Numbered from the stretch's first letter, positions 27,365 to 37,850 are shown. The stretch: 64,000 nt of DNA from Bacillus cereus group sp. RP43 (GCF_040459645.1 NZ_JARVHQ010000001.1:2852001-2916000); one strand, 5' to 3'. Translations and numbers: made by a program. Notes: generated from the letters alone by a model not told the origin.

Positions 27365-27403
27365 AAAGAACTATAACATATTCAACTCACGTCATAGTTC
27401 TTT
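27365..27403 (-). terminator. Terminator of the Spo0E-type gene
   Basis: AAAGAACTAT and ATAGTTCTTT arms immediately beyond the stop at 27404, with A/T runs on each side. Confidence 0.7.
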
Positions 27404-27553
27404 CTATTTTAAAAACATAAACCAGTTTATTAATTTGTCAATTTCTTGGCTGAGTGCTATTACTTTTTCATGTTGAAGTCCATAATTTGAGACTAGATTC
27501 AATAATTCTTCTTTTTTCAATTCAATTACTTTTTCTAACTTCACTAATTCCAT
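27404..27553 (-). CDS. Spo0E-like aspartyl-phosphate phosphatase (49 residues)
   Basis: Reads MELVKLEKVIELKKEELLNL and continues to the signature SQEIDKLINWF, matching the SQELD motif of the Spo0E/YisI/YnzD family. Members form two antiparallel helices and dephosphorylate Spo0A~P, delaying sporulation. The ATG at 27551-27553 has a GGAG about 13 bases away, so initiation may be weak. A good terminator follows. The Glu-Ile-Asp in place of Glu-Leu-Asp is conservative. Confidence 0.75.
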   Translation of the reverse strand: MELVKLEKVIELKKEELLNLVSNYGLQHEKVIALSQEIDKLINWFMFLK

Positions 27554-27714
27554 GTCGTCTTTATTCGCTCCAATTTCAAAATATATGTATTTTAGTATAG
27601 CCTACTTACATAATAAGTAAAAGTCTCATACGAATGTAAAATCTTACATATTTGAAAAAATAATATACTACTAACAAAAAAAGAGACTTAAACTAAGCCT
27701 ATTATTATAGATCA

Positions 27715-28051
27715 TTATAATTTTCTACCATATTTATTATGTAACACGTCCTTACAATCATCCCACTTTGGAATCGTATCACTTTCCCAATTTGTAAATT
27801 CTAATTCATTCGCTATCTTTTTTGCTATTTTCATGGCTTTTAAATGGCTTCCATTACTACGATACTTTTTCATACATTCCTTATTCTCCCAAACCGGTAA
27901 CATCCAAAACGTATGCCATCCTTCTTTTGCAAATGAAGAGTGTATTAAGCCATTCGCTTTATTTGCCTGTAGTCCAGCTCTCGTTGTATATATATAAGAA
28001 CGGTAACATCCTTTTTCCTTTTAGACGCATTCTAGTAACAGGAACAAACAT
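27715..28051 (-). pseudogene. Monooxygenase-like (ferredoxin-fold) protein broken by a homopolymer frameshift
   Basis: From ATG 28049-28051 (after GAGAGG) the frame reads MFVPVTRMRLKGK and then derails. One base fewer in the A5 run at about 28009-28013 would give GCYRSYIYTTRAGLQANKA, continuing AKEGWHTFWMLPVWENKECM to the stop at 27715: about 111 residues. The VP-TRMRLKG and WHTFW-L-VWENKE pattern resembles small antibiotic-biosynthesis-monooxygenase or DUF3291-type proteins. The 3' part alone has an internal ATG but no ribosome site. Confidence 0.65.
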
Positions 28052-28163
28052 ATTCTACATCCTCTCACGTAAAATATAATAAGTTATTACAAAAAACTTT
28101 CGTATTTTTATAAATATGTTAGTTTATGAATGTGTGCCATTTACTATTTAAAGTTAGATACTT

Positions 28164-29114
28164 TTACTCATTAATAATACAACAAAATTTCTCAAATGTT
28201 TTATCTTTATATTCTGGAACCCTTGTTAAGTGATCAAAATAACTATATGAAAATTTAAATATGTGCCCAAAATCCCAATTAAATTCGCTGTAGTCTTTAA
28301 GCCAGAATGCATTATCTAGCGGAAGTGTATCAACTTGTTTTGCTTTTGTGAGAGGTAAACGATCTACAGGAGAATTCAATATTATTTGGGCATTCGGCAT
28401 TAAATTACGACTTTTTCTAAGTACATAAACTAGCTTTAATAGTGGTTTTATTCCTCGTTGAAATAATTCTATATGCCCTAAGTCATATAATATATTAATC
28501 GCATGTGAGAAGGTAAGCATATGACCAATTAAATCGTGATGTGATTCCGCCTTATATATAACATGAAATTTGGATAACTCATTTAAAATAAATTTAGATA
28601 ATTGCTTTGGGTTTTTAATTTCACTTTGAACCTCATCATTACATATGCTTAATTGCTTTACTTCTTTAGTTGTAAAACCAATCCAAGACCTACCGGGAAT
28701 TGTTTTTTGAAACGATAATATAAGGTTTGCTATATTATTAATATCTTGCTCACACCCCCAATGGCCTAACTCCTTAATGGCTAATAAACTTAATGAAGAG
28801 TAAATTACATTATGACCAACCCAATGGAGTTCATCAATCGTTTGTTCCGAATATTTGATTATCGTTTCTTCAGCACTTTGATAATCCACACCTTGCTCAT
28901 TATCAATCGCTATACCTAGCCTTTGCTTATGAAGCATCATTTTCGTTTGAGAATAAATGTTACATGTTGTTTCTTCATCGATGCTATTATCTTTTGTAAA
29001 AAAATAACTAGCAATTGCAGCTGCTCCAAAATGCGCATGCCAAATATCATTTGTTTCTTTTTTACATTGAGATATAATTGAAAGCCCCTCTTTTAATACA
29101 TTTATATTTTCCAT
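28164..29114 (-). CDS. All-helical protein of unknown function with repeated His motifs
   Basis: 316 residues, predicted mostly helical. Conserved-looking motifs are WHAHFGAAAIASYFF, WVGHNVIYSSLSLLAI, HHDLIGHMLTFSHAINIL and DFGHIFKFSYSYFDHL. Regularly spaced His suggests a metal or cofactor site, and the architecture recalls the questin-oxidase-like proteins, but this is weak. No family assigned. It lies in a divergent setting beside an XRE-cupin regulator gene on the same strand. Confidence 0.6.
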   Translation of the reverse strand: MENINVLKEGLSIISQCKKETNDIWHAHFGAAAIASYFFTKDNSIDEETTCNIYSQTKMMLHKQRLGIAIDNEQGVDYQSAEETIIKYSEQTIDELHWVGHNVIYSSLSLLAIKELGHWGCEQDINNIANLILSFQKTIPGRSWIGFTTKEVKQLSICNDEVQSEIKNPKQLSKFILNELSKFHVIYKAESHHDLIGHMLTFSHAINILYDLGHIELFQRGIKPLLKLVYVLRKSRNLMPNAQIILNSPVDRLPLTKAKQVDTLPLDNAFWLKDYSEFNWDFGHIFKFSYSYFDHLTRVPEYKDKTFEKFCCIINE

Positions 29115-29208
29115 CTCTATTATCCCCTCTAAATCCTAATAAAAATGGCTTTTTAGCATCTACAAATTTGCCAAAAAGCCAGGTAAAAACTCTTGAAACA
29201 TTTCTACC

Positions 29209-29769
29209 TTAGCTTAAGGAAGGTGTTAACACAAATAAGATATGATTCATCTCATCACTCTTATTCAAAAATCTATGCTTCACGTTCGGTGGAATACGCA
29301 CAACATCACCTTCTTCTAAAAAATATTCATGCCCTTCTAATTCCACATACACTTCTCCCTTCATTACAACCGCAATTTCTTCTTTATCTTCGTGAGAATA
29401 ATGACTTTCTGTTGTATTTGCGTGTCCATTTAAATCCATCATTAGCATTTCAATACGAGCTTTCATAAAATCTGGTGTTAATACATCATAAACAATATGA
29501 TCATTATTTTCTCGATATACTTTTTTCCGATCTTTCTTCTTAGAAATAAGTGAGTCTGTATCAATATCATTAATAAAAAGAGTAAATAGCGGTACATTTA
29601 ATGCTTTCGCTATTAATTCCAATACATTTAAAGAAGGATTGGCATGTCCTCTTTCAATTTGACTAATAAGTGAAGTACTGATTCCTGCATAATCAGCAAA
29701 TTCACGAATTGTCATATTATTTTTCTTACGATAACTTAAAACAGTTTGACCTAGTCGATAATGAATCAT
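29209..29769 (-). CDS. XRE-family regulator with C-terminal cupin domain
   Basis: 186 residues from ATG 29767-29769, which follows AAAGGAAA; an upstream ATG (near 29802) is possible. A Cro/C1 helix-turn-helix (MTIREFADYAGISTSLISQIE) is followed by a cupin with HYSHEDKEEIAVVMKGEVYVE and EEGDVVRIPPNVKHRF. It is divergent from an EamA transporter gene 170 bases away, which it probably controls; a second example in this window of a cupin regulator facing an exporter. Confidence 0.9.
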   Translation of the reverse strand: MIHYRLGQTVLSYRKKNNMTIREFADYAGISTSLISQIERGHANPSLNVLELIAKALNVPLFTLFINDIDTDSLISKKKDRKKVYRENNDHIVYDVLTPDFMKARIEMLMMDLNGHANTTESHYSHEDKEEIAVVMKGEVYVELEGHEYFLEEGDVVRIPPNVKHRFLNKSDEMNHILFVLTPSLS

Positions 29770-29940
29770 TTTTAAAATTTCCTTTCGTCCATCATAATAC
29801 ATCTTTCGTCCCTTTTGTGCTGACATACTAAACAGTGGCAATTAACCCTTCCTTATTTCAGCTTAAGCTTATATACTAACTTTTGTACATTATATTATAT
29901 ACAGTTTATTATAATAAACAACCAAACGGAGGGACAAACT

Positions 29941-30831
29941 TTGAAATCACCTATTCTTTCATATTTCATCTTATTTTTCGGCGTGTTCGCCTTATCAACT
30001 TCAGCAATCTTCGTAAAAATAGCAGATGCCCCTGCAGCAATCACTGCTTTTTATCGATTATTGTTTGCTACGGTAATTCTTTTACCGTTTCTAATATTTA
30101 ATAAAAACAATCGAAGCGAACTTCGCTCATTATCAAAAAAGCAATGGGGATTTGGACTCTTATCTGGATTATTTCTAGCAGCTCATTATGTCCTATGGTT
30201 TGAATCATTACAGTATACTTCTGTAGCAAGTTCTACAGTTATCGTAACATTGCAACCTTTATTTTCAATGGTCGGTGGTTATTTTTTATTTAAGGAACGG
30301 TTTACGAAAGGTGCAATTATAGGCTGCCTTATTGCAATTTCAGGAAGTATCGTGATTGGGTGGCAAGATTTTCAAATTAGTGGCGAGGCTTTATACGGCG
30401 ATATTTTAGCTTTTATTGCTGCTGGCGTCATAACAGCTTACTTTTTCATTAGTCAACACGTTCGTAAAGACCTATCCCTAATACCATACTCGGTAATTAG
30501 TTATGGCAGCAGTTCACTCTTTCTCGGTATATTTGCTTACACGCAGCAGTCACCTTTCTTCAATTACTCTGCACAAACATGGTGGTCCTTTATAGGTCTA
30601 GCATTCATTGCAACGATTTTAGGGCAAACAATTTTCAATTGGTTATTAAAATGGATGAGCGCTACGGTTATCTCGATGAGTATTTTAGGAGAAACAATTG
30701 GAACTTGTATTTTAGCCTATTTCATTTTAGAGGAAACAATTTCTTTACAGCAAGGACTAGGAATTCTACTTATTTTCATTGGATTAGCATTATTTTTATT
30801 ACAACCGAAACAATTGAATCACAATTTATAA
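29941..30831 (+). CDS. EamA/DMT-family transporter
   Basis: 296 residues with ten predicted helices in two EamA repeats (SAIFVKIADAPAAITAFYR; later LGETIGTCILAYFILEE). The start is TTG 29941 after GGAGGGAC. Such exporters carry amino acids or other metabolites. Regulated presumably by the divergent cupin protein. Confidence 0.9.
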   Translation: MKSPILSYFILFFGVFALSTSAIFVKIADAPAAITAFYRLLFATVILLPFLIFNKNNRSELRSLSKKQWGFGLLSGLFLAAHYVLWFESLQYTSVASSTVIVTLQPLFSMVGGYFLFKERFTKGAIIGCLIAISGSIVIGWQDFQISGEALYGDILAFIAAGVITAYFFISQHVRKDLSLIPYSVISYGSSSLFLGIFAYTQQSPFFNYSAQTWWSFIGLAFIATILGQTIFNWLLKWMSATVISMSILGETIGTCILAYFILEETISLQQGLGILLIFIGLALFLLQPKQLNHNL

Positions 30832-30872
30832 ACAAGAAAAGCATGACATTAGTTTGCCATGCTTTTCTTGTT
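30831..30872. terminator. Bidirectional terminator
   Basis: A 15-bp perfect stem AACAAGAAAAGCATG with its complement; the first arm overlaps the transporter's stop. Confidence 0.9.
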
Positions 30873-30878
30873 TAGTTA

Positions 30879-31784
30879 TTATTGAGGGGATTGTTCCATC
30901 TGCTTTTGCTGTAACCTTTGCTCTAACACATGAATCATAAAGAGAAAATGCTCTGCTTCTCTTGTAACATGATCAGCAAGCAATGGATTTATGACACTTC
31001 GAATTTGGCACGTTTGAATTAACTCTAACCCTGCTTTTTTGAAATTCCTTAACTCAACAGTGGCATTTTCACTATCCTTATTCATTTTTCCTATAATCGG
31101 ATATGTCGGTTCTTTTTGATATAACATGGATTCAACATCTCTAGCTTGATTTAGAAGAACTTCAAAATCATCACCAAATTTCAGTGCTGTATGGACAAGA
31201 TTTCTCTCCGATTGATCCAGTAATGATCCAATAAAACGGGAATGTTCCATCATAATACGTAACCAAAAAACATTCTCACTAATAATTGCATCTTGAATAG
31301 GATCCATTTTCCCCTCGTTAAACTTTTGGAGTGTTCGCATAAAATATTCTGCTTCTCGTGCAACATGATCCACTAAAAGTGGGAAATTAAACCCTTTCAC
31401 CTTACAATTAATAATTAAAATAAGTAAATTTCTTTTATAATTACGAAAAGCATATACGAGTTGAATACTCTCTTCATTTAATTGCCGAACTGCTTGAACA
31501 GTTTGTGGAATAGTAAATGCTTTTTGCAGCTGCCTATCAAACAGATTATAAAATTGCTCAACTTGCTGAATCAAATTTTTATCGTTACGATTAAATCCCT
31601 CACCAAGAAATAAAGCATGCTCTTTCATTATACGTAACCAAAATCTATTTTCAGTTATAGATCGCTCAATAAATAATTGTTCTGTTAATGATTCAGATGG
31701 AGCCGCTTTCAATTCCGGTGGCAACAGCATCGCCCGTTGTGGGTCCATAATAAAATGGCCAGGAATAGGTTGTTCTTTTGACAT
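30879..31784 (-). CDS. DUF2935 protein (duplicated four-helix, ferritin-like fold)
   Basis: 301 residues made of two homologous halves, each with ENRFWLRIMKEHALF/ENVFWLRIMMEHSRF followed by LLVDHVAREAEYFMRTL/LLADHVTREAEHFLFMI. The paired E-H and DH-REAE residues suggest a di-metal site. ATG 31782-31784 follows AAGGAGTG. The function of DUF2935 is unknown; it is common in spore-formers. Confidence 0.85.
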   Translation of the reverse strand: MSKEQPIPGHFIMDPQRAMLLPPELKAAPSESLTEQLFIERSITENRFWLRIMKEHALFLGEGFNRNDKNLIQQVEQFYNLFDRQLQKAFTIPQTVQAVRQLNEESIQLVYAFRNYKRNLLILIINCKVKGFNFPLLVDHVAREAEYFMRTLQKFNEGKMDPIQDAIISENVFWLRIMMEHSRFIGSLLDQSERNLVHTALKFGDDFEVLLNQARDVESMLYQKEPTYPIIGKMNKDSENATVELRNFKKAGLELIQTCQIRSVINPLLADHVTREAEHFLFMIHVLEQRLQQKQMEQSPQ

Positions 31785-32085
31785 TACAATCACTCCTTAT
31801 TCCTTGAATGCACTATTTTGCTATGTATAAAAATAAATATAATTTAAATATACTTATACGATGATTTTTTCAAGGTTTTTGAAATTTCCACACATACATT
31901 TCCCTATCTCATACTTTTGTTTCCTGGCGCAGATTGATCTACACCTTTAATAAGTTTTGTTCATTCCCCTTACACATAGAAATAGATTCTATTAAGTCAT
32001 ATGCTTTCCGGATCAAGATGATTCCTAATGCTTCATCTGTTAAAATATCCGTTTAATAAAAATTGCTTTTTACTTTTAATAAACT
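31785..32085. other. Intergenic stretch, promoter region of the DUF2935 gene
   Basis: About 300 bases upstream of the DUF2935 gene. AT-rich, no repeat, no coding remnant recognised. Confidence 0.4.
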
Positions 32086-32119
32086 AAAAAAGCATGGCGT
32101 CCTTTTGCCATACTTTTTT
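32086..32119 (-). terminator. Terminator of a GNAT gene
   Basis: A 13-bp near-perfect stem AAAAAAGCATGGC with GCCATACTTTTTT, one mismatch, directly beyond the stop at 32155. Confidence 0.8.
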
Positions 32120-32154
32120 CAAAACAAATCGACATTTCCGTTCAATTTACACCT

Positions 32155-32667
32155 CTATTTATTATGTACAATCAAACCATTTGGCCTAAAACGACTCATC
32201 ATGATTTCGTTAATAAAATTCCCATGAGCCTTCAAATTCCCAACCTTTATACCCTCTTCGATAAATCCAAATTTTTCATATAATACTTTGGCTCTAGGAT
32301 TCGTTTCTAATACACCAAGTTCCACTCGTTCTAACATGAGCCAATTATCAGCTAAATCAAGCATTTTTGTAAGAAGTGCTTTTCCAATTCCTTTATTATG
32401 ATATTCACTATCTACTCCGATGAATAAATCACCCGAGTGAGATCTTCGTCCTGGACTTTGGGTTAAACCGACAAATCCAACAACTTCTCCATCATACTCT
32501 GCTACAAATTCAAATTGATTCTGTGCTAAATTTCGAATTCTATTCTCCATTGCATCTACACGCATACTAGGTAGGAAAACCATATATGGTAAAACATCAT
32601 CTTGAATGCATATACGATGAATTGCTCTAGCATCTTGTATTTCTACTGCTCTAACGTTAATCTCCAT
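32155..32667 (-). CDS. GNAT acetyltransferase
   Basis: 170 residues. INVRAVEIQDARAIHRICIQ at the start, the acetyl-CoA loop SEYHNKGIGKALLTKML and the C-terminal ETNPRAKVLYEKFGFIEEG are typical of the YhhY-like branch. ATG 32665-32667 follows GGAGGGAG. Substrate unknown. Confidence 0.9.
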   Translation of the reverse strand: MEINVRAVEIQDARAIHRICIQDDVLPYMVFLPSMRVDAMENRIRNLAQNQFEFVAEYDGEVVGFVGLTQSPGRRSHSGDLFIGVDSEYHNKGIGKALLTKMLDLADNWLMLERVELGVLETNPRAKVLYEKFGFIEEGIKVGNLKAHGNFINEIMMSRFRPNGLIVHNK

Positions 32668-32820
32668 CTTTCTCCCTCCATTCAAATATCATTTCTAATA
32701 TCCAATATTAAAATCCTGCCTACTCTTATTTCTTTGTGTTATTTTTATATAATTATTTCGATATAAAATTTATTTTTTGAACATCATCTCTTATATTCTT
32801 CTATTCTCTCGTTCAAAATA

Positions 32821-32854
32821 AAAAAATTACTTAGAAGATGCTAAGTGATTTTTT
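32821..32854 (-). terminator. Terminator of the GNAT-pentapeptide gene
   Basis: AAAAAATTACTTAG with CTAAGTGATTTTTT, a 14-bp stem with one mismatch, directly after the stop at 32857. Confidence 0.85.
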
Positions 32855-32856
32855 GT

Positions 32857-33783
32857 TTAACTTTTCACCCGATTATACAACTCAAGCAGTTCTTCTACTG
32901 GAATACCGTTTATTTTCATACCAGTTATATTACAATTTTCTATCTCAACGTTTTTAAGATTACTATTACTTATTGTACATTCTTCCAAATCACATCTTTC
33001 AAATAAAATAGGTTCCTTTTCCGCTCCAAGATTTGTATTCTTGAATTGAACTCCACCTAATGTCACCAAATTAAATTTACTTCCCGAGAGATTTAAATCC
33101 GCATATGAGGAGTTCCTTAAATTTATATTTTTAAACTTTGATTGACTTAAATTACAATTACTCATATTAATATTCATTACATTGCTATTAACAAATGAAC
33201 TATCTTTTAAATTCACTTGATAATACTCTGTATTTGCCAAATTACAGTTTTCGTATTGCCCACTTTTCATATCTTTATTTTTAACTAAGTTCTCTTCACT
33301 TGAAGCTGCCTTTATTCTTTTCACATAGCAATATTCATCTTCCGTTTCAAAAATTGTTTCAAAGCCCATTTTTTTATAAAAATGGTGATTATTAATTTGT
33401 CTACTAGACGTCTCAAGATCCCAAATCCTTACGCTTGGAAACTCTTCTTCTATAAAATCAATAACCTGTGCTCCAATTCCTATTCCTTGATGTTTAGGTT
33501 CTACAAATATACGATCAATTCGACCGTAAGACTTACCAGAAATCGTAACTATAATTCCACCGACAATTTCTTCGTCCATTATCACTTTAAAATAATCCAA
33601 TTCTTCGATCGAATACATAGTCATCTCAACTGAAGAATATCCTGGTGGTTGAATGTTATAATCTATTACACCCTCTTGGCCACATAGCCATTGTTTTGCT
33701 TCTTCATCGAATGTCCTTTTCATTATTTCTGTTAACTTTTTAGCATCTAGAATTGTAGCTTTTTCAATAAATATCATAGCCAT
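32857..33783 (-). CDS. Fusion of GNAT acetyltransferase and pentapeptide-repeat domain
   Basis: 308 residues. Residues about 1-155 form a GNAT domain (VEPKHQGIGIGAQVIDF; NNHHFYKKMGFETIFETED). After a short linker, residues about 170-290 are pentapeptide repeats of the A(D/N)LXX type (NCNLANTEYYQVNLKDSSF, then NCNLSQSKFKNINLRNSSY), which form a right-handed beta helix. Pentapeptide proteins can mimic DNA or mediate protein contacts. A recruitment module for an acetyltransferase is an inference. ATG follows AAGGGGGATT. Confidence 0.88.
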   Translation of the reverse strand: MAMIFIEKATILDAKKLTEIMKRTFDEEAKQWLCGQEGVIDYNIQPPGYSSVEMTMYSIEELDYFKVIMDEEIVGGIIVTISGKSYGRIDRIFVEPKHQGIGIGAQVIDFIEEEFPSVRIWDLETSSRQINNHHFYKKMGFETIFETEDEYCYVKRIKAASSEENLVKNKDMKSGQYENCNLANTEYYQVNLKDSSFVNSNVMNINMSNCNLSQSKFKNINLRNSSYADLNLSGSKFNLVTLGGVQFKNTNLGAEKEPILFERCDLEECTISNSNLKNVEIENCNITGMKINGIPVEELLELYNRVKS

Positions 33784-33845
33784 TTTGAATCCCCCTTAAT
33801 ATCCCCTAAAAATAATTATAAAATAAAGAACATTAAAATAATATG

Positions 33846-33877
33846 TTATTAATTTATTAATTTATTAATTTATTAAT
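33846..33877. repeat. Four tandem copies of an 8-base unit (TTATTAAT)
   Basis: A short AT-only microsatellite in the gap between the GNAT-pentapeptide gene and the germination operon terminator. Confidence 0.8.
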
Positions 33878-33904
33878 TAATTCAATACAATTAAACCTAC
33901 ATAA

Positions 33905-33960
33905 CATAAAAGCTCTAAATCGTGAACATTAATACAAGTCCATGATTTAGAGCTTTTATG
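33905..33960. terminator. Terminator of the germination operon
   Basis: Arms of 20 bases (starting CATAAAAGCTCTAAATC) pair with one mismatch around a short loop, just beyond the stop of the GerC gene. Confidence 0.85.
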
Positions 33961-33980
33961 TATTTTTTGTTGTTTCTTCG

Positions 33981-35186
33981 TTATGCACCTTCCGTACCAT
34001 AATCTTCAATTGTTAACTTTACATTATATTTAATTGGTGTCTTACTAAACACTTTATCCCAATCCTTTTCAACTTTCTTCCATACTTTTGGATACTCGAT
34101 TTTCAAACTAGTATTAAAGCCAGCAACATCAGTTTTATATTCCTTTTGAATTTTTTGTAATGTATGCTTCACTAATCGCTTCACTTCTTGCTGAGCAGAT
34201 TGCTCCACCCTTTTGAGAAATTTATTTTTAAAAGCTTCCTCTGACTCAGACCAGTTTTCGGATAACCGTCCCACAGACTGTACATTGACATCGAAAGATA
34301 TTTTATCCCCTTTGACATGGGGCGTAATTTTACTTTTTATAGATTTCACTTCATACATCACTAATTTTTTCGTCTTTTCATCATAACTTTTCACCAAACC
34401 ACTTTTCCCTTTTGCAGTTATCCACATTAAGCCTTCTAATTCATTCTCGCTCAAAAAGCCACGAAGTTTTTTTGTGCTCCCTTTCATAACAGCAGCACCT
34501 ACATATTTCACTTCTCCGTCTATAGAAATCACATTTGGCAAAAGAAAACTCGCTCCAGATTTCACCTTTCCTGGTAGTTTTGCAAGTGGCATCGGTGGTA
34601 AAATTCGTGAGGATCTATATTGATTATCCTCGATTTCAATTAAGCGAAATGCTGGAATTTCCCCTGATTCTTTTGATTTTAACGTATCACTAGCTAGCCC
34701 TTTACTAACCATAATAAAGCAACTCGGTCTCATCTCATTATCACGAACGTAGATGTCCAATAACTGCGTTAAATTATATGTTCGGGCGATACTTTCACTA
34801 ACAACTATTACTTTCGTGTGATGAAAAATGATAGGCCTTTGCCTTCTTAATGCAACTTCACGTATTGATTGATGAAGAGAATCTCCTGTTTCTGCAACAT
34901 TCATATAAGCTTTTTGTTGTGATACTCCACCTTTGCCTCCGTCTGATGATGATTGTGCTTTAACAAATTGATAGGTGGTTGTTATTAAATTCCTCTTTTT
35001 ATATCCGCCGCCCTTTTCTTCAATTTCTTTCTCAATCTTTGTTTCCTTTTCTTTATCTATTGCTAAACCTACGGCGAAACCTAACTCCTCAATTTCATGA
35101 CTACTCCAGCATCCTGTAAGTAATAAGAGAAAAACTATTGATGCTATGCTTATAATAATTTTTCTACCTTTAACATTTTGGTTCAT
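33981..35186 (-). CDS. gerC-like: Spore germination lipoprotein, GerAC/Ger(x)C family
   Basis: 401 residues. Lipoprotein signal peptide with lipobox LLTGCWSSHEIEELGFAVG, the highly conserved start of Ger(x)C proteins, followed by the three-domain soluble part. It anchors to the outer face of the spore inner membrane and is essential for nutrient-receptor function. It overlaps the upstream permease gene by 17 bases, so translation is coupled. I cannot tell which of the gerG/I/K/L/Q/R/S operons this is. Confidence 0.92.
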   Translation of the reverse strand: MNQNVKGRKIIISIASIVFLLLLTGCWSSHEIEELGFAVGLAIDKEKETKIEKEIEEKGGGYKKRNLITTTYQFVKAQSSSDGGKGGVSQQKAYMNVAETGDSLHQSIREVALRRQRPIIFHHTKVIVVSESIARTYNLTQLLDIYVRDNEMRPSCFIMVSKGLASDTLKSKESGEIPAFRLIEIEDNQYRSSRILPPMPLAKLPGKVKSGASFLLPNVISIDGEVKYVGAAVMKGSTKKLRGFLSENELEGLMWITAKGKSGLVKSYDEKTKKLVMYEVKSIKSKITPHVKGDKISFDVNVQSVGRLSENWSESEEAFKNKFLKRVEQSAQQEVKRLVKHTLQKIQKEYKTDVAGFNTSLKIEYPKVWKKVEKDWDKVFSKTPIKYNVKLTIEDYGTEGA

Positions 35187-36273
35187 GCCTTTTTTTCCTC
35201 CCCTTCGAAATCATAAGAAGAAGAAACGGAAGAATTCCAAATAAAATTATTGCTGCGTTACTAATCAAATTTCCAAATTCAAATAACTCATTTATGTTTT
35301 TTGGAATTTCAGCAACGATATATATTACTGGAAGTAATCCATACAAAAAGGAATGAATATTTTTATTAAAGAGCTGCGCTAACCCTAAAGCAGCTGCATA
35401 ATAGCAAATTGTATATGTTGCAAAGATTTGCATAATCCATATCACTAGTAACAAAGATTCAAACCGTTCAAAAATTAAGCCCTGAATTTCAAAACTTCTC
35501 ATAAGGTCAATTGTAGGCCATGTTCTCACCAATACACCATCGATAGAAAACGCTCCTATAACCATTACAACTGTAATAACATAAAAAAGTAAAGGAATCG
35601 AAGTGCCAATTATAACAACTTTTACACCTTGAGACGGTTTCTTCATAAATGCTAAAAGTAACAACATAATTTCTGCTCCCGAATATGCCATAGTTGTTGT
35701 TTTTAGACCTTTTAATGCCGGAACAATCCCTAATCCTAATACAGGACGAAGATTATCGAGTTCAAATATTCCAATACTCATAAAAGATGTAACTAAGAAA
35801 ATAAAAACTGTAATTGGAAAAATAATTTCAAATAAACGTGCTATCGCATTTATTCCGCCTAAATTTAAATACAGACATATCCACATGAACGGCATAATAA
35901 TAGCCCAGTCAGGCGTACCTTCTAGTAAAAAAAAACTTGTTATACCTTCCAACGATCTAAGCTCAAATGACGAAAGTGTTAAAAAGTAACCGATAATCAA
36001 TAAACTAATTACCACCCCAAGCCATTTCCCTACAAGCTCCTGGCTATATTGATAAAATGTTTTTTCAGGAAATTGTTGACTCAATTTCACGATAATTATT
36101 CCTGCAACTATCGCAATTAATCCTCCTAAAATAACCGTTATCCAAACATCCGGTGTATTCACTTTCTCAGCCGCAGTTCTAGGCAAGGTGAGAATTCCGA
36201 TAGCAAGTATATAATTGATAAGAATAACAACTGCTTGTGAAGTGGGAATTTTGTCCTTTGAGTTCGTAATCAT
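35170..36273 (-). CDS. gerB-like: Spore germination permease subunit, GerAB family
   Basis: 367 residues, ten hydrophobic segments of the amino-acid/polyamine transporter fold ([20 protein letters not shown] at the start). In the germinant receptor, the B subunit binds the nutrient. It overlaps the A gene by 4 bases and the C gene by 17. Ligand cannot be read from the sequence. Confidence 0.92.
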   Translation of the reverse strand: MITNSKDKIPTSQAVVILINYILAIGILTLPRTAAEKVNTPDVWITVILGGLIAIVAGIIIVKLSQQFPEKTFYQYSQELVGKWLGVVISLLIIGYFLTLSSFELRSLEGITSFFLLEGTPDWAIIMPFMWICLYLNLGGINAIARLFEIIFPITVFIFLVTSFMSIGIFELDNLRPVLGLGIVPALKGLKTTTMAYSGAEIMLLLLAFMKKPSQGVKVVIIGTSIPLLFYVITVVMVIGAFSIDGVLVRTWPTIDLMRSFEIQGLIFERFESLLLVIWIMQIFATYTICYYAAALGLAQLFNKNIHSFLYGLLPVIYIVAEIPKNINELFEFGNLISNAAIILFGILPFLLLMISKGRKKRHEPKC

Positions 36274-37850
36274 TCCTCTTCACTACCTTTCCGTACATAG
36301 TCTTTTAAATTCAACATTTTTGGACGTCGCTTCATCATCTGAATTGGCATACGAACCATAAAATCCTTCCAATCAGTAAATTGATATAAGACAGCCGGGC
36401 TAGCATAAGGTACACCAAAACTTTTAAGCCTTGCAATATGACTGCATATAAAGAGGAAAAATAAAATAACTCCATATAACCCAAATATCGCAGCGAAAAA
36501 CATAGCTACAAAGCGAAGAATACGTAATGGAATTGCTGTACTATAATGAGAAAGTGCAAAAGAAGAAATAGCTGTGGCCGCCACAACAATTACCATGATT
36601 GGACTCACAATTCCAGCTGATACAGCTGATTGCCCAATGATTAATCCTCCTACAATTCCCATCGCTGAACCAATAGGCTTAGGTAGTCGTAGCCCTGCTT
36701 CTCGTAAAATTTCAATTGCAATTTCCATAAATAATCCTTCTATAATTGCAGGAAACGGGACGCCTTCTCGTCCTCCTATAATTGAAATGGCTAACTTAGT
36801 TGGAATCAATCCAGGATGGAATGAAATAAATGAAATGTACAGAGCGGGAGCAAATAGAGAAATAATAGCTGTTCCAAAGCGCAATAAGCGAATCAGCGTA
36901 CCTGGTATCCAACGTTCATAATAATCTTCAGGCGATTGCATCATCATACTAAATGTAACCGGAACAATTAATACAAAAGGGGTTCCATCCAATAAAATTG
37001 CAACCCTTCCTTCCATTAATGCAGCGATAACTTTATCAGGACGTTCCGTACTCTGTACTTGCGGGAAAGGACTAAGATAATTATCTTCAATAAGTTGTTC
37101 TATATAACCTGATTCTGGCACATTATCAATATTAATTTTCTCAATTCTCTTCTTAACTTCTTCTACTAATTCTGGATCAGCAATCTCCTTCATAAAGGTA
37201 ACAACCAACTCTTTTTTAACTCGTTCTCCTACATGAAATTTCATTAAAGATAATCCTTCATTTTCACCATGTAACCGCAACAAAGCAGTATTGTCCGACA
37301 AAACTTCTGTGAAACCTACCCGTGGACCTCTGACCGATCCTTCTGATACTGGCTCTTCAACATTACGTGTTTTTCCTTTTTTTGTATTAAGTATGAATAC
37401 ATCTGATAATCCATCAATTAATAATGCTGTGGAACCAATTAGCACTTTTGACATCATTTTTTGGACAGATTGCACCTCTTCTACTCCACTAATAGGAAGA
37501 ACTCGGTTTTTAATAAACTCTTTTGAAACTCTTTCTTCCTTATAGGATGATTCATCTTTATACTCATCAAAAAAATTACACATTAGTGATTTCATAATGT
37601 GCGTATCAATAAGATCTTTATCTGACAGCCCTTCTACAAAAACAAGAACTGCCCGGATGCTAGTCCCGCCAATGTTAAACTCTCGACAATAAACGTCCGA
37701 GTTATCAAGAGCTTCTTTTTTTATAACTTCTAAATCTAAGTTGAAATCACCTGTAAAATAGTCTTCAGAAACTTTTATCGCGTTATTCTCATATGTATTT
37801 CCTTGTTCTTGGCTTTGATTAACTATTGAATCCTGCGCTCTCACCTTCAT
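36270..37850 (-). CDS. gerA-like: Spore germination receptor A subunit, GerA family
   Basis: 526 residues. An N-terminal soluble part (about 1-290; starts near [12 protein letters not shown]), then the conserved [17 protein letters not shown] and a membrane half with four to five segments ([41 protein letters not shown]). The start is taken as ATG 37848-37850 after GAGAAAGAG; GTG 37853 directly precedes it. First large gene of the operon, but a 41-codon gene lies upstream on the same strand. Confidence 0.92.
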   Translation of the reverse strand: MKVRAQDSIVNQSQEQGNTYENNAIKVSEDYFTGDFNLDLEVIKKEALDNSDVYCREFNIGGTSIRAVLVFVEGLSDKDLIDTHIMKSLMCNFFDEYKDESSYKEERVSKEFIKNRVLPISGVEEVQSVQKMMSKVLIGSTALLIDGLSDVFILNTKKGKTRNVEEPVSEGSVRGPRVGFTEVLSDNTALLRLHGENEGLSLMKFHVGERVKKELVVTFMKEIADPELVEEVKKRIEKINIDNVPESGYIEQLIEDNYLSPFPQVQSTERPDKVIAALMEGRVAILLDGTPFVLIVPVTFSMMMQSPEDYYERWIPGTLIRLLRFGTAIISLFAPALYISFISFHPGLIPTKLAISIIGGREGVPFPAIIEGLFMEIAIEILREAGLRLPKPIGSAMGIVGGLIIGQSAVSAGIVSPIMVIVVAATAISSFALSHYSTAIPLRILRFVAMFFAAIFGLYGVILFFLFICSHIARLKSFGVPYASPAVLYQFTDWKDFMVRMPIQMMKRRPKMLNLKDYVRKGSEEE

